From: QKTW01 sp052161885
GTDB taxonomy: Bacteria; Bacteroidota; Bacteroidia; Chitinophagales; Chitinophagaceae
DNA: 64,000 nucleotides
Direction of reading: 5' to 3'
Assembly: GCA_052161885.1 (NCBI GenBank)
Contig: CP197396.1
Span: 3,410,001 to 3,474,000 of the forward strand
The first letter of the stretch is position 1. Each line of letters begins with the position of its first letter. Position numbers and translations under genes: made by a program. Below the pieces are notes generated by a model. It did no database searches, had not been told where the DNA came from, and worked only from the letters and a program-made list of their open reading frames with translations. Positions 25,726 through 36,800 of the stretch are shown in pieces.

Positions 25726-28700
25726 TTATCTCAAGACTACTTTACGGATTGCTCTCTGGCCATCTGCATTTATTTCCACGAAGTAAACACCACGCGCCTG
25801 ATCACCAAGGTTGAACTCATGACTAAAGTTGTGACTTATGTCTGTAAAGTTCTGTACCATAATCTGTTGGCCGGTAAGTGTTGTTACAGTTATCTGAATG
25901 TTCTTTATACCAGTACCGGTAGTGAATGAGATATTAAACTTACCGGTTGTAGGGTTAGGATAAAGTCCCAGGTTCTGTACGTTGGTCAGGTTATTGACTC
26001 CTGTCGGATTCTTATGGAATACCACCGTATAATCTTCTGTTTCACCTGAAGTATACGCACCACATGCATCATCTGACGGACTGTTCGGACCTACGTTATT
26101 GTTCAGTATAAGCCTCATTCCGGTCGGTACATCCGGCACTACTGCAGTTGGTATCGTGATGTTATTGATCATGTACCAGCCATTTGCGGTAGAGATATCA
26201 GATGTAAGCGGTATACGTTCAGAAGGTATGTCATACTGCAGGTTATTATTGAAGTCCATAAAGACTGTCAGGCGTGCATCGGCATGATTGGAACCATTCA
26301 TTATATGATATACATCGAGTTCGTAAGTGCTGTCAGCAAACAGGTCTATCGGGCCGAAGTCTGTATAATCCGTACGGCCACGTGTAGCTCTCGGGTTACG
26401 GAGATGTGGTCCGCCGGTATTCATTACAAAACCGCCCAGCGTTACGGAACCTATGTCAGAGGTATCATTAATGCCTCCGGTAGCAATGCTGTAGCAATAG
26501 CATTTGTACGCCGGTTTGATATTCACTTTTACAGTATTGGAGTACGTAGTATCGCCGGTATTGTTACAAACCATACGCAGCCTGTACCAGGAAGAACCGG
26601 TAAACTGTACATTGACAGTATCCTTACCTGTTGAGCCAGGCACCTGAGTCCACGTATTACCATTGTTTGCAGATCCTACCCAGTCCCAGTAGAGCCCGGA
26701 GCGCTGCATTTCATGTGTTGTATCTGTAAGCAGGAAGCTGTAACCGATACACATAGAAGTATCGCTGGTAGTAGCTGTTCCGGCATTGGTAGGTCCGTTA
26801 CATGGCGGGTATTTGATGTTCACAAGGTAATCTTCTGTTTCACCCCATGTATAAGTACCGCATGGATTAATGGTTACACCACTGCCTTCTACAAGGATGA
26901 TACGCATACCTGTAATGTTGAACTGCGCTGTTGGCGGTATACTGAAAGTATCGCTCACCACGTTTGCCGGTGTTGAGGTATTTGAAGTAATCTTGGTGAA
27001 TACCTTTTCTGTAGCGTCAAATGCACCGCTGTGGTCATAATCTATAAATGCACTTACTGTAGCATTATAGAAACCGTACTGGTTTATCTGTGTAACATTA
27101 AGTTTGTATACACTGTCCAGGTACATGGTGATTGGCGGTACAGTATAACGGAAGTCTGTATACGTATTTATTGATGCAGCATTATAAGTAAGCGGCGATG
27201 CTGTACCATTTGTCATTAAGGTTACGTTTGCAGGATATGTGTTTATTGTCACGTTTCCTATATCATCATCTGCTGTAGAGCTGGCTGCAGAACCGCAATA
27301 GCAATAGTAGAAGGTAGCCAGCTGCACGAGGTACGGCGCTGTTGTATCTGCCAGGTTTGAGTTGGAACAGGTTACAATGCAACGGAAGTACGTGGGTGCA
27401 GAAATGTTACCAGTTGCAATCATTGTGTTACCTGCAGGCACATTGGACCATGCAGATGACAATGACGTTGCCTGCTGCCACTGGTATGTGAGCCCTGCAG
27501 CTTGTGTGTTACCCTGCAGACTGAGTGTAAAATCTGTATTGGCACATGGAGTAACCGGCGTCATCGTACCTGCAGTAGGCGTGCCGCTGCACGGAGGTAA
27601 TACACGTACATAATCTATAGCAATATCACCATAATACTGGTAATCATCTTTTGCCAGGAAACGTATAATAGTGCGTGGAGAGTCTGAAACGACAGGTACG
27701 CTCTGCAGGTCCCATCCTCCGGTACCGGCACCAATGCCTGCAATCTGTGTGAATGTTCCGCCACCGTTTGTAGACATCATTACTTTCAGCGAGTCATTCG
27801 GATAGGTGCTGCCCGTTTGTGTTTTCAGGAAGAAGTCAAGCTCTTTAGCACCTGTTACAGTACTACAGTTTATATACAAGTCAAGGTCTCCAAACTGGCC
27901 CGGTGTTGCATAATAACCGGCAAAGCGGGCAGAGTGCGCACCCGAAACTGAGTACGGCGGGTTAAAGCCCGATGTAGGATATGTCCAGTTGGCGGAAGCC
28001 CCCTGATCATCCCTGCGCCAGGAGTTATTACCTGTTGAGGGTACGTTTGTCCAGGATGCAGATGGGATATCCGTAGTACTGCAACGCGTAGACCAGCTTT
28101 CAAAATCTTCTACAAACGGCAGCGATGCATACGGTACTCTCGGTACATTTACTGTAACTGCAGGCGTTGTATCTGCCAGGCCTGATGCTGTACAGGCTAC
28201 ACGCATACGATATTTTACAGTATCCGAAAGAGGTGGTGTAGTAAAGTACAGTGATGTGGCACCGGAGCCGCCCGTTACGGGAGCCCATGTAGTGCTTCCG
28301 TTTGTCTGCTGCAGCCACTGATACGTAAGACCGGAAGCTGTAGTGGTATTGCTGGTGGTAAAAAAGTAGCTGGTTCCCGGGCAACCGCTGATGGGCCCTG
28401 ATGGTGTAATAGTACCTGCCGTAGGCTGACCACTGCACGGAGGCAACAGAACAATGCTGATATCGTCTACAGAAAGATACCAGGGTATAGAGTTGGCATT
28501 ACAATACAGTCCGAAATAGTATACACCGGTTGTCGGCGCAATAAAGGTGCTTACATACTGCTGGTAAGTCGTGTTCGTCGCATTACTTACACCGCTACCT
28601 ATGTTGGTGGTCATCGCAGCCGCTGTGGCAGAAGTACCAAATTTCGGCTGAAGTGTTGTCCATCCTGAGTAACCATCGGTAATATACCAGAAAGAATACT

Positions 28701-29814
28701 GGTACATGGCACCTGCAGTAAGATAGATAGCAGGCGTAAAGAGATAGTCATTTGCAGACCAGTGGAACGAAGCAAATTTACTGCCGGCGGGGGTATGGTT
28801 TGTTTGATTGTAAGAGCCGGTAGGTGCCGTATACGTAAATACATATGACCCCACGTTCGTAGCCGTCATACAGTTTGGAAGCGCATTGTTTGAAGTGATG
28901 CTTTCAAAGTTTTCGTTATACGGCGGTGTAATAACTGTATTTACATTCGCTGTGGTGGCTGTGGATGTAGCCGTGGCAGGAGTACCATTTGTACAGGTAA
29001 CCTGGCAACGGTATTGTGTAGATGCAGTAAGCGGGCCTGTTGTATAGCCTGCTGTTGTTCCTCCGGTACCTGTAGTTACGTTCATCCAGGTAGAAGTCGG
29101 TATATCATAATATTGCCACTGGTAAGCAAGGCCTGATGCAACAGTTGCGCCAGACAGTGTAAGGAATGCTGTATTACCTGCACATATCAGTGATGGGCTT
29201 GCAACCGCAGCACCTGCTGTAGGCATACCGGAGCAGGGTACAGGCGAAGCAATTGTAATCGTGTAATCTTCTGTTTCACCGGAGCCGAATGAAGTACATG
29301 CATCGCCGGCACCATTGATATTACCGTTACCGCGGCTGCGTATACGCATGCCTGTAGTTCCTGTAAGAGCAGTTGTGGGTATAGTAACGCTTGTGGCTAC
29401 AGTATTTGCATTGGTTGTAATCTGCTGCCATTCTGAAGCTTCAAATATACCATTTTGGTTATAGTCAATCCATAATGATGCAATGGCACCACCGAGGCTA
29501 TTATCATAAGTGGTATTAAGTGTGTAGGTAGTACCCAGTAACAATGTAGCAGTTGTACTGCCACTTGCAGGCCATGCGGTATAGTAGGAGGCCGCCATAC
29601 CACTGGGATTGTTAAGAGTTGTGCCGGTTATACTCACCGAACTGATCCATGCATAGGAACCGCCACCAAGGCCGGTATTGCAGTAGGCTGATGCCTTGCC
29701 AAAACCGGCAAGCAGTCCTACAATGGGAAGGATGAGGTTTGTCAGTAACTTTCGCCCCCACCTCCAGGTGGCGGGATCACGACGATTTGTAGAGGGTGTA
29801 ATCATCATTTTCAT
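25726..29814 (-). CDS. GEVED-domain T9SS cargo protein 2
   Basis: A 1362-residue secreted protein; the signal peptide ends around residue 44 (KASA-YC). The mature protein starts with the CNTGLGGG-type GEVED domain 1 (GSGETEDYTITI), then Ig-like modules, an anchor-type jelly-roll with NHTPAGSKFASF, a second jelly-roll with SSWRRDDQG-like sequence, GEVED 2 (WGETEDYLVNI), an Ig module and GEVED 3 (SGETEDYTVVF). The C-terminus is a T9SS domain (YPNPTTGKFNISF ... RKVVLR). The mature start and module order resemble protein 4, and its C-terminal half resembles protein 1, consistent with duplication and recombination. No catalytic motif was seen. Confidence 0.85.
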   Translation of the reverse strand: MKMMITPSTNRRDPATWRWGRKLLTNLILPIVGLLAGFGKASAYCNTGLGGGSYAWISSVSITGTTLNNPSGMAASYYTAWPASGSTTATLLLGTTYTLNTTYDNSLGGAIASLWIDYNQNGIFEASEWQQITTNANTVATSVTIPTTALTGTTGMRIRSRGNGNINGAGDACTSFGSGETEDYTITIASPVPCSGMPTAGAAVASPSLICAGNTAFLTLSGATVASGLAYQWQYYDIPTSTWMNVTTGTGGTTAGYTTGPLTASTQYRCQVTCTNGTPATATSTATTANVNTVITPPYNENFESITSNNALPNCMTATNVGSYVFTYTAPTGSYNQTNHTPAGSKFASFHWSANDYLFTPAIYLTAGAMYQYSFWYITDGYSGWTTLQPKFGTSATAAAMTTNIGSGVSNATNTTYQQYVSTFIAPTTGVYYFGLYCNANSIPWYLSVDDISIVLLPPCSGQPTAGTITPSGPISGCPGTSYFFTTSNTTTASGLTYQWLQQTNGSTTWAPVTGGSGATSLYFTTPPLSDTVKYRMRVACTASGLADTTPAVTVNVPRVPYASLPFVEDFESWSTRCSTTDIPSASWTNVPSTGNNSWRRDDQGASANWTYPTSGFNPPYSVSGAHSARFAGYYATPGQFGDLDLYINCSTVTGAKELDFFLKTQTGSTYPNDSLKVMMSTNGGGTFTQIAGIGAGTGGWDLQSVPVVSDSPRTIIRFLAKDDYQYYGDIAIDYVRVLPPCSGTPTAGTMTPVTPCANTDFTLSLQGNTQAAGLTYQWQQATSLSSAWSNVPAGNTMIATGNISAPTYFRCIVTCSNSNLADTTAPYLVQLATFYYCYCGSAASSTADDDIGNVTINTYPANVTLMTNGTASPLTYNAASINTYTDFRYTVPPITMYLDSVYKLNVTQINQYGFYNATVSAFIDYDHSGAFDATEKVFTKITSNTSTPANVVSDTFSIPPTAQFNITGMRIILVEGSGVTINPCGTYTWGETEDYLVNIKYPPCNGPTNAGTATTSDTSMCIGYSFLLTDTTHEMQRSGLYWDWVGSANNGNTWTQVPGSTGKDTVNVQFTGSSWYRLRMVCNNTGDTTYSNTVKVNIKPAYKCYCYSIATGGINDTSDIGSVTLGGFVMNTGGPHLRNPRATRGRTDYTDFGPIDLFADSTYELDVYHIMNGSNHADARLTVFMDFNNNLQYDIPSERIPLTSDISTANGWYMINNITIPTAVVPDVPTGMRLILNNNVGPNSPSDDACGAYTSGETEDYTVVFHKNPTGVNNLTNVQNLGLYPNPTTGKFNISFTTGTGIKNIQITVTTLTGQQIMVQNFTDISHNFSHEFNLGDQARGVYFVEINADGQRAIRKVVLR

Positions 29815-30164
29815 AAGTATATATTTACAAAATTATATGTATAAAGCTACTATAAACAAATAAACGACCCAGCTCACAGAGGCACCTTTCTGACTTTAAA
29901 AGAACATTCACCATTCATACGCACGCATTGGTGAGTTTTATTATCTAAAAAGATAATAAGACCGAATACTAAAATATAAAAAAATTAACTTCTAATTAAT
30001 TTTTTTATCTATTGCTGCCAAAGGTTTGGCAATACTACCGGGATATAGAAACGGTGGGAAAATAGATTCGTAAGGGTGTATATGGCAAGTACGGACATAC
30101 CGTAGATTAATTGACCGTTAAAAAACAGTATTCGTTGGGTACAATTGCACTTTTTTTAAAAAAA
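29815..30164. other. AT-rich spacer between GEVED genes 2 and 3
   Basis: About 350 bases, AT-rich, with no gene. It holds the upstream region of GEVED gene 2; on the minus strand TAATTTTG at 29828-29835 and TTTG at 29857-29860, 21 bases apart, resemble a promoter, but the implied leader would be only a few bases long. The terminator of GEVED gene 3 follows at 30165. Confidence 0.55.
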
Positions 30165-30192
30165 AGACAGGCATTTAAAGAAATGCCTGTCT
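30165..30192 (-). terminator. Terminator of GEVED protein 3
   Basis: Stem AGACAGGCATTT / AAATGCCTGTCT, followed on the minus strand by a T-run. Confidence 0.8.
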
Positions 30193-30228
30193 ATCGGTAT
30201 TTGGGGGTGTTTAAAAAAGCCGGGGTAA

Positions 30229-33200
30229 TTATCTCAGTACAAGTTTTCTTACTGTCTTCTGACCGTCTGCATTAATCTGCAAAAAATAGACTCCTTTGGC
30301 CTGGCTGCTGATATCCATCTGCTTGCTGAACAGGTTATCCACTGTTTTATAGTCTGTTGTAAAAATTTCCCTGCCCGTAATGTCAGTAACTGATATTTTC
30401 AGATCCTTAATAGTACTTAAAGGTTTAAAGTATACTGAAAAATTTCCTGTAGTTGGGTTAGGGAATACCGCCAGATCCCGGATAGAGGATATATTACTGA
30501 TGCCTGTAGCACCTGAAGAACGGAAAACTACGGTATAATCTTCTGTTTCACCGGAAGTGTACCCTCCGCATGCATCATCAGAAGGACTGTTAGGCGCTGT
30601 ATTATTATTTATGATCAGGCGCATTCCGGTCGGCACATCCGGCACTACTGCTACCGGTATCCTTATTCTGTTGCTCAGGAACCATCCGCTCTGGGTGCTT
30701 ATGTCATTTGTCAGCGGTATACGTTCAGCAGGAATATCATACTGCAGGTTATTATTAAAGTCCATGAACAGCGTCATACGTGCATCAGCATGATATTGTC
30801 CGCGCATAATGTGATATACATTAAGGTCATATACACTATCTGCAACCAGCTCTATGGGACCAAGATCTGTATAATCTGTGCGGCCACGTACTGCGCGGGG
30901 ATTCCGGAGGTGTGGCCCGCCTATGTTAATCACAAAGTTGCCGATAGACATCGCTCCGATGTCGCTTGAATCTGCTTCATTTCCTGCCGCAGTACTGTAG
31001 CAATAGCATTTGTGTGCAGGTTTAATATTCACCTTCAGCAGATTTGAATAAGTGGTGTCACCGGTATTATCACAGACAATGGCAAAACGATACCAGCTCG
31101 TCCCATTAAATGTTACAGACATTGTGTCCTTATTCTGCGAAGAAGGAACTACAGACCATGAGCTGCCATTGTTTGACGAGGTCTGCCACATCCAGCGGAT
31201 ATTGCTGCGCTGTGCTTCATGCGTTGTATCTGTGAGCAGAAGGTTATATCCTATGCACATGGCAGAGTCGCTACTAATAGCAGTACCTGCATTCAGCGGG
31301 CCGTTACATGGTGCAAACTGAATGTCTACGAGATAGTCTTCTGTTTCGCCCCAGGTATAAGTGCCACATGGATTTATGGTAAGGTTGCTTCCTTCGTCCA
31401 GTATCACACGCATACCGGTAATGCCGTATGCTGCGGTATCGGGCACTCTGAAAGTATCATTTACCTGCTGTGCCGGGCTTGATGAGGAAGATGTCGTTTT
31501 GGTAAACAGGCGTTCGGTAAGGTCAAAAACGCCGTTCCTGTTATAATCTATAAAAGCAGTAGCCGTACACGTAAAGAAGCTGTTCAGATCTATCTGCGTT
31601 ACAAATATCCGGTACAGGCTGTCCCGGAAAATAGCCACCGGCGAAATGATGTGCCTGAAATCGGAATATGTATTTACGGAAGTGGGGTTAGATGTAAGTG
31701 GAGATGCCACACCATTATTGAGCACTACAGAACCTGTGTTTGCCGTCTTCAGGGTTACATTACCTATATCGTCATCTGCTGTGGAAGTAGCGTTGGATGA
31801 GCAATAGCAGTAATAGAAAGACTGCAGGCTTACAAAAAGAACAGCAGAAGTATCTTTCTGGCCGCTATTGGTACAGGTAACAATGCAGCGGTAGTAACGT
31901 GCGGAAGTGATATTGTCCGTAGGTATAGGCAAAGTACTTATTGTGACCCAGCCACCGGTACCGGCAATGCTGTCCTGCCACTGATAGCCAAGGCCTGCAA
32001 CCTGGGATGTTCCCTGGAGTGCCAGGTTAAAGTCTGTATTAGGGCATGGCGAAACCGGAACAATGGTACCGGCTACAGGCTTACCGGAGCAGGGGCCTAC
32101 AACGCTTAATTTATCTACTCCTATATCTGTTACGCCAAAATCAGACTTTGCTTCAAAACGAATGACCGTACGCGGAGAATCGGAGACGATAGGAACTGTA
32201 CGCAGCGTCCAAGCAGATGCGGTTGTCCAGCCGTTAAGGAATGTAAAGTTGGCTCCGCCGTCACGGGACAGGAATATACTCAGTGAGTCCGACCCACTGG
32301 TGTTGATCTGGTAAAAAGAAAGTTCTTTACCGCCGGTTAATGTACTGCAATTGAGATATAAATCCAGCCGGCCACGTGTACCGCTGCTCGCATTCCATGT
32401 GTTAAACCGTGCAGAGTGGGCTCCGTCTACCGACACCGGGGAATAAGCGCCACTGTTACTGGCCCAGCCTGCAGTGCTCACACCCTGGTCATTACGGCGC
32501 CAGGAGGCAGCACCGGTAGGTGGTGTGTTCAGCCAGTTATTTGTCGGGATGTCTGTATTGGCACATCTGCTCACCCAGTTTTCAAAGCTTTCTGTGTAAG
32601 GAATAGTGCCATATAAAGGTGACAGTACGTTCACTGTGTCATTAACGGAAGTAACAGTCTGGCTGGTATTGGTACAAGTTACGGTTACCTTATAAATATT
32701 GCTTTGCAGTGCTGTAAATGAATATGTTGGCGATGTGGCACCGCTTATCGGCCCCGCGCTGTTATACCATTGGAAAGCCAGACCTGCTGCTGCAGGATAG
32801 CCGGAAACGGATAAACTAACCTGCTGCCCGGCACATGTATTTACCACAGACGGGCTTATAGGGCCAACCGTGGGTGTTCCGCTGCAAGGTGTGGCAGGAA
32901 TAAACGTTATACTGCCGGTAAAAGCTCTCGGTGTATTTGTTGGTGACGGGAATGCCCCCCCGTACCCTACACTGCTGGTATTGGCACTGGTATACAGATC
33001 TACGCCGCCTGCCGAGAAGCTGTTTGGGGTAATACCTGATGATCCGCTGTAAGAAACCCCGTTGGAACATTGCAGGGCAAAACGGTATAATGTATTCGAG
33101 GGAATTATCAGGTTCAGACCGCTGAGGACCGTAGTGATGCCACTGGTAGTTACGGTAATGGGCGCAGATGTTGCTACTTGTGTCCAGCCATTAGCCGCAG

Positions 33201-33486
33201 TAATTGTCGGCGCACCTGTAAGCTGTGAAGATGTATACCATAATGTATAGGTGTTATTACTGTTGGTTGTGTTTTGAAAGGTGGCCACCTGGGTAAGAAT
33301 AATAGCGGCGGCATTTGTGTTATTGACGCCAAAGGTTATCGCACTGTTTCCTCCCACACCATTACTTCCGGTATACGAAGCACCGGTAGTGGTTATTGTT
33401 GTCTGCGCATGGGACCGGCCGAACACCATTACCATGCATAATCCCGCCATAACTTTGAATAAGCGGGTAATATTCTCTTTTCTCAT
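30229..33486 (-). CDS. GEVED-domain T9SS cargo protein 3 (shortest, different N-terminus)
   Basis: A 1085-residue relative of its neighbours. The signal peptide ends around residue 28 (RSHAQ). Instead of GEVED domain 1, residues 29-195 form a Thr/Asn/Ser-rich beta domain not found in the other three. Then come an Ig-like module, one jelly-roll with ASWRRNDQG, GEVED (WGETEDYLVDI), Ig, GEVED (SGETEDYTVVF) and the T9SS domain (FPNPTTGNFSV ... RKLVLR). The start at 33486 is chosen because it begins the signal peptide; a longer frame to 33570 adds an implausible leader. It lies between terminators and so is monocistronic. Confidence 0.85.
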   Translation of the reverse strand: MRKENITRLFKVMAGLCMVMVFGRSHAQTTITTTGASYTGSNGVGGNSAITFGVNNTNAAAIILTQVATFQNTTNSNNTYTLWYTSSQLTGAPTITAANGWTQVATSAPITVTTSGITTVLSGLNLIIPSNTLYRFALQCSNGVSYSGSSGITPNSFSAGGVDLYTSANTSSVGYGGAFPSPTNTPRAFTGSITFIPATPCSGTPTVGPISPSVVNTCAGQQVSLSVSGYPAAAGLAFQWYNSAGPISGATSPTYSFTALQSNIYKVTVTCTNTSQTVTSVNDTVNVLSPLYGTIPYTESFENWVSRCANTDIPTNNWLNTPPTGAASWRRNDQGVSTAGWASNSGAYSPVSVDGAHSARFNTWNASSGTRGRLDLYLNCSTLTGGKELSFYQINTSGSDSLSIFLSRDGGANFTFLNGWTTASAWTLRTVPIVSDSPRTVIRFEAKSDFGVTDIGVDKLSVVGPCSGKPVAGTIVPVSPCPNTDFNLALQGTSQVAGLGYQWQDSIAGTGGWVTISTLPIPTDNITSARYYRCIVTCTNSGQKDTSAVLFVSLQSFYYCYCSSNATSTADDDIGNVTLKTANTGSVVLNNGVASPLTSNPTSVNTYSDFRHIISPVAIFRDSLYRIFVTQIDLNSFFTCTATAFIDYNRNGVFDLTERLFTKTTSSSSSPAQQVNDTFRVPDTAAYGITGMRVILDEGSNLTINPCGTYTWGETEDYLVDIQFAPCNGPLNAGTAISSDSAMCIGYNLLLTDTTHEAQRSNIRWMWQTSSNNGSSWSVVPSSQNKDTMSVTFNGTSWYRFAIVCDNTGDTTYSNLLKVNIKPAHKCYCYSTAAGNEADSSDIGAMSIGNFVINIGGPHLRNPRAVRGRTDYTDLGPIELVADSVYDLNVYHIMRGQYHADARMTLFMDFNNNLQYDIPAERIPLTNDISTQSGWFLSNRIRIPVAVVPDVPTGMRLIINNNTAPNSPSDDACGGYTSGETEDYTVVFRSSGATGISNISSIRDLAVFPNPTTGNFSVYFKPLSTIKDLKISVTDITGREIFTTDYKTVDNLFSKQMDISSQAKGVYFLQINADGQKTVRKLVLR

Positions 33487-33806
33487 GATCCGAAATGAAT
33501 TAATATTTAAACACCAAAAAACTTCTGGAATATAATAGACACTCTTTTTTTTTGATGCGTTGGGCTGCATTTTAAGAAAAAAAATGAATACAGCTATATA
33601 AAAAACAGTTTCGGAACATTTTATACAAAATATAATTTACATATTCGATAGATAAACTGTCATTTAACATCTAATTTTACATCTGATCATTATCTTATTT
33701 TTACAGGTAAAAAACTGAAAATCAACCATCAGGGTACTATTCATTTTTTTCATTTACATAGATCATTTTAATACATACGATTGTATGTAGCTTTTTTAGT
33801 ACAAAA
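33487..33806. other. AT-rich spacer between GEVED genes 3 and 4
   Basis: Around 320 bases, strongly AT-rich, with no gene. It includes the upstream region of GEVED gene 3 and leads into the terminator of gene 4. Confidence 0.55.
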
Positions 33807-33842
33807 AACGGGCTGCCTCCATTGGCAGCCCGTTCGTTTTTT
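33807..33842 (-). terminator. Terminator of GEVED protein 4
   Basis: Perfect 11-base stem AACGGGCTGCC / GGCAGCCCGTT (33807-33834). A-run before and T-run after make it usable from either side. Confidence 0.87.
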
Positions 33843-33863
33843 TAATAAATCTTCCGTTACTGA

Positions 33864-36800
33864 TTACCTGACGATCAGCTTGCGGGTCACAATTTCTTTA
33901 TCACCTTTTATCTGTACAAAGTATACACCTTTTGCCTGAGTGCTCATATCCAGTTCCGCAGAAAATTTCTGCGTAATATCGGAATAGTGCTGCACCATTA
34001 CCTGCTGACCTGTAACATTGGTTACCTCAATATCCAGCGAGCCTACGGGCTTATCTACAGACAACTGAACTGCAAATTTACCGGTTGTCGGGTTAGGGTA
34101 CAGTAAGAGATCTTTCAGGTTGCTTACGTGAGTGATACCAGTTGCTTTACGGAATATTACAGTATAGTCTTCTGTTTCACCTGATGTATATGCACCACAT
34201 GCTTCGTCTGAAGGCACATTGGCATTTACATTATCATTCATCACTACACGCATACCGGTTGGCACTTCGGGTATTACAGTCTGCGGGATAGTAATGTTTG
34301 CAGTGAGATACCAGTTCTGCACTGATGTAAATTCTGTAATCAGGCGTTCTGTCGGTACATCGTATTGCAGGTTATTGTTAAAGTCCATGAAGAACGTCAC
34401 TTTGGTATCTGCATGTACCGGTGAGCGCAGTATCTGGTAAACATCTACTTCGTATGTGCTGTCAATATACAGTACAATTGGTCCGTAGTCTGTGTTATCT
34501 GTACGGCCATGAACAGCGCTGCCATTCTTTATATGCGGGCCGCCGGTAGAGAATACATAGTTGCCGATAGAGAACGCGCCGATATCGGTAGAATCATTCA
34601 CACCGCCGTTAGCCATGCTGAAGCAATAACATTTGTACGCAGGCTTAATATTTATTTTCAAAATATTAGAGTATGTGCTGTCCAGAGTATTGCTGCAAAG
34701 CATTTTGAGCCTGTACCAGGTAGGTCCGTTAAATACCGGGCTTACGGTGTCTCTGTTCAGAGAACCCGTTATGGTTGTCCATGTATTTCCGTTGTCGGTA
34801 GAAGATTCCCAGTTCCAGGCAAGGCCGGTACGGGTATATTCATGCGTCGTATCTATCAGTTGTATCGGGTATCCAGGGCACATTGCGGTATCAGAAGTTT
34901 TTGCGGTACCGGCATTGGCAGGGCCATCGCACGGGCGATACTGGATTTCAACCAGGTAATCTTCTGTTTCACCATAGCTTGAGTTGGTAGCACCGCAGGC
35001 CTGTGTATTTAACATCTGCTGGTTGTCGCCACCGCGGATACGCATACGGGTAATTCCGGAAATGTTGGATATCGGCGTACTCAAAGGAATCTGCAATGTT
35101 CCGTTAGGTCCTGCATTTGCACCTGTGGTAAAATATTCAGATGTATCGAAGTTGCCATTTCTGTTAAAGTCAATCCACACACCGCAATACTGATCCCAGT
35201 CACTGCCAAAATCAACAGTCAGTGTATCTACATCGCCCTGTACCAGCACTGGTATAGGTAATGTCGCCGGCTGCTGTGAAGAGTAGTCCGAGTAATAAGG
35301 ATAGTTATTGCCGCTGTTGGCAGAGTTGTTATTGAGGTTTTTCAGCTGAACGTTCGTGATATTATCATAATCGCCGCCCCATGTATAAGTAGGTATACAG
35401 TAGCAATACAGGAATGTACTGAGCTGTACCTGGTAAACAGGAGATGTATCAGATGCAGCACTTGCTGTACAGGTTACAATGCAACGGTAGTAGGTTGCTG
35501 TACCAATGTTCTGCGTTACAGACATCTGGGTTCCTACTGTCTGCCATACTCCGGTTGGCAGCAATCTCTGCCATTGGTAAGTGAGTCCTGATGATGCGGA
35601 CGTGCCGTTTAGGAACAGGTTAAAGTCTGTATTGGGACACGGTGTTACAGGAACAATTGTGCCTGCTACAGGAGTAGCCGCGCATGGTTCCAGTACACGC
35701 ACATAGTCAAGACCTATATCACTGCCGTTGCCGTCAGATACGCCGGTAAAGCGGATGATGGTGGTAGGGGAAACGGATGTGATCGGCAATGTAGTATATG
35801 TCCAGCCGTTACCAGTATTGAATGCACCTATGTTGGTAAATGTAGCACCACCATCTTCAGATACAAGTACGTTCAAAGAGTCGTTACCGGAGTCATTGAT
35901 ATAAAAGAACTGCAGTTCTTTTGCACTTGCAGACGTACTACAGTCTACAAAGAGATCAAGATTTCCGGTAATACCTGCAGGCCAGAGGTTGCCGCCGTGG
36001 AACCTTGCAGAGTAGTTGCCATGTGCTGAATACGGATAGTAGAAAGCATAGCTTGGGCTGTTCCAGTTACCGGCAGTACCCTCATCATTCCTGCGCCATG
36101 AATTATCTCCCGTTGCCGGCATATTTGTCCAGTCTATAGACGGCGCATCATCTACATCGCAACGGCTCACCCATGATTCAAAATCTTCTGTAACCGGGAG
36201 CGAAGCATACTGCTGACGCGGAGCCCTGATTGTATCAATAGCAGTAGTGTCACTGAGGCCTGAATTGACACATTTTACTACCATGCGATAGTACATTGTA
36301 TCGGTAAGCGGAGCTGTATTAAAGAACAATGTGTTGTTACCGGAGCCAACTGCATTCACCCAGGCCGGGTTGCTGGCACTTGACTGTATCCATTGATAAG
36401 TGAGGTTGGCTGCGGGAGTTGTACCTACTGTTTTCAGATGCACGGTAGAACCCGAACAAAAATCGAGCGGCCCGGCAGGAGTAACAGTACCCGCGGCAGG
36501 AGTGCCCGAACATGGCGGCAGTTCTATAATATTTATATCATCCAGTGTAAGGCGGTATGGATTCCATGACGCCTGACAGTTGATACCAAAATAATAGATA
36601 TCAGATGTTGGTGCAACAAATGTACCCATGTATATTTCATAGTTTGTATTGGCCGGTGGTGCAATGGCTGCACCTACAGGATTTATCATGGCACTGGCCG
36701 TAGCTGAAGTTCCTGCAAAAGCCTGTAATGATGTCCAGCCGCCATAACCGTCCGTTACATACCAGAAAGTAACCTGGTAAGTTTTACCGGCTACAAGGTT

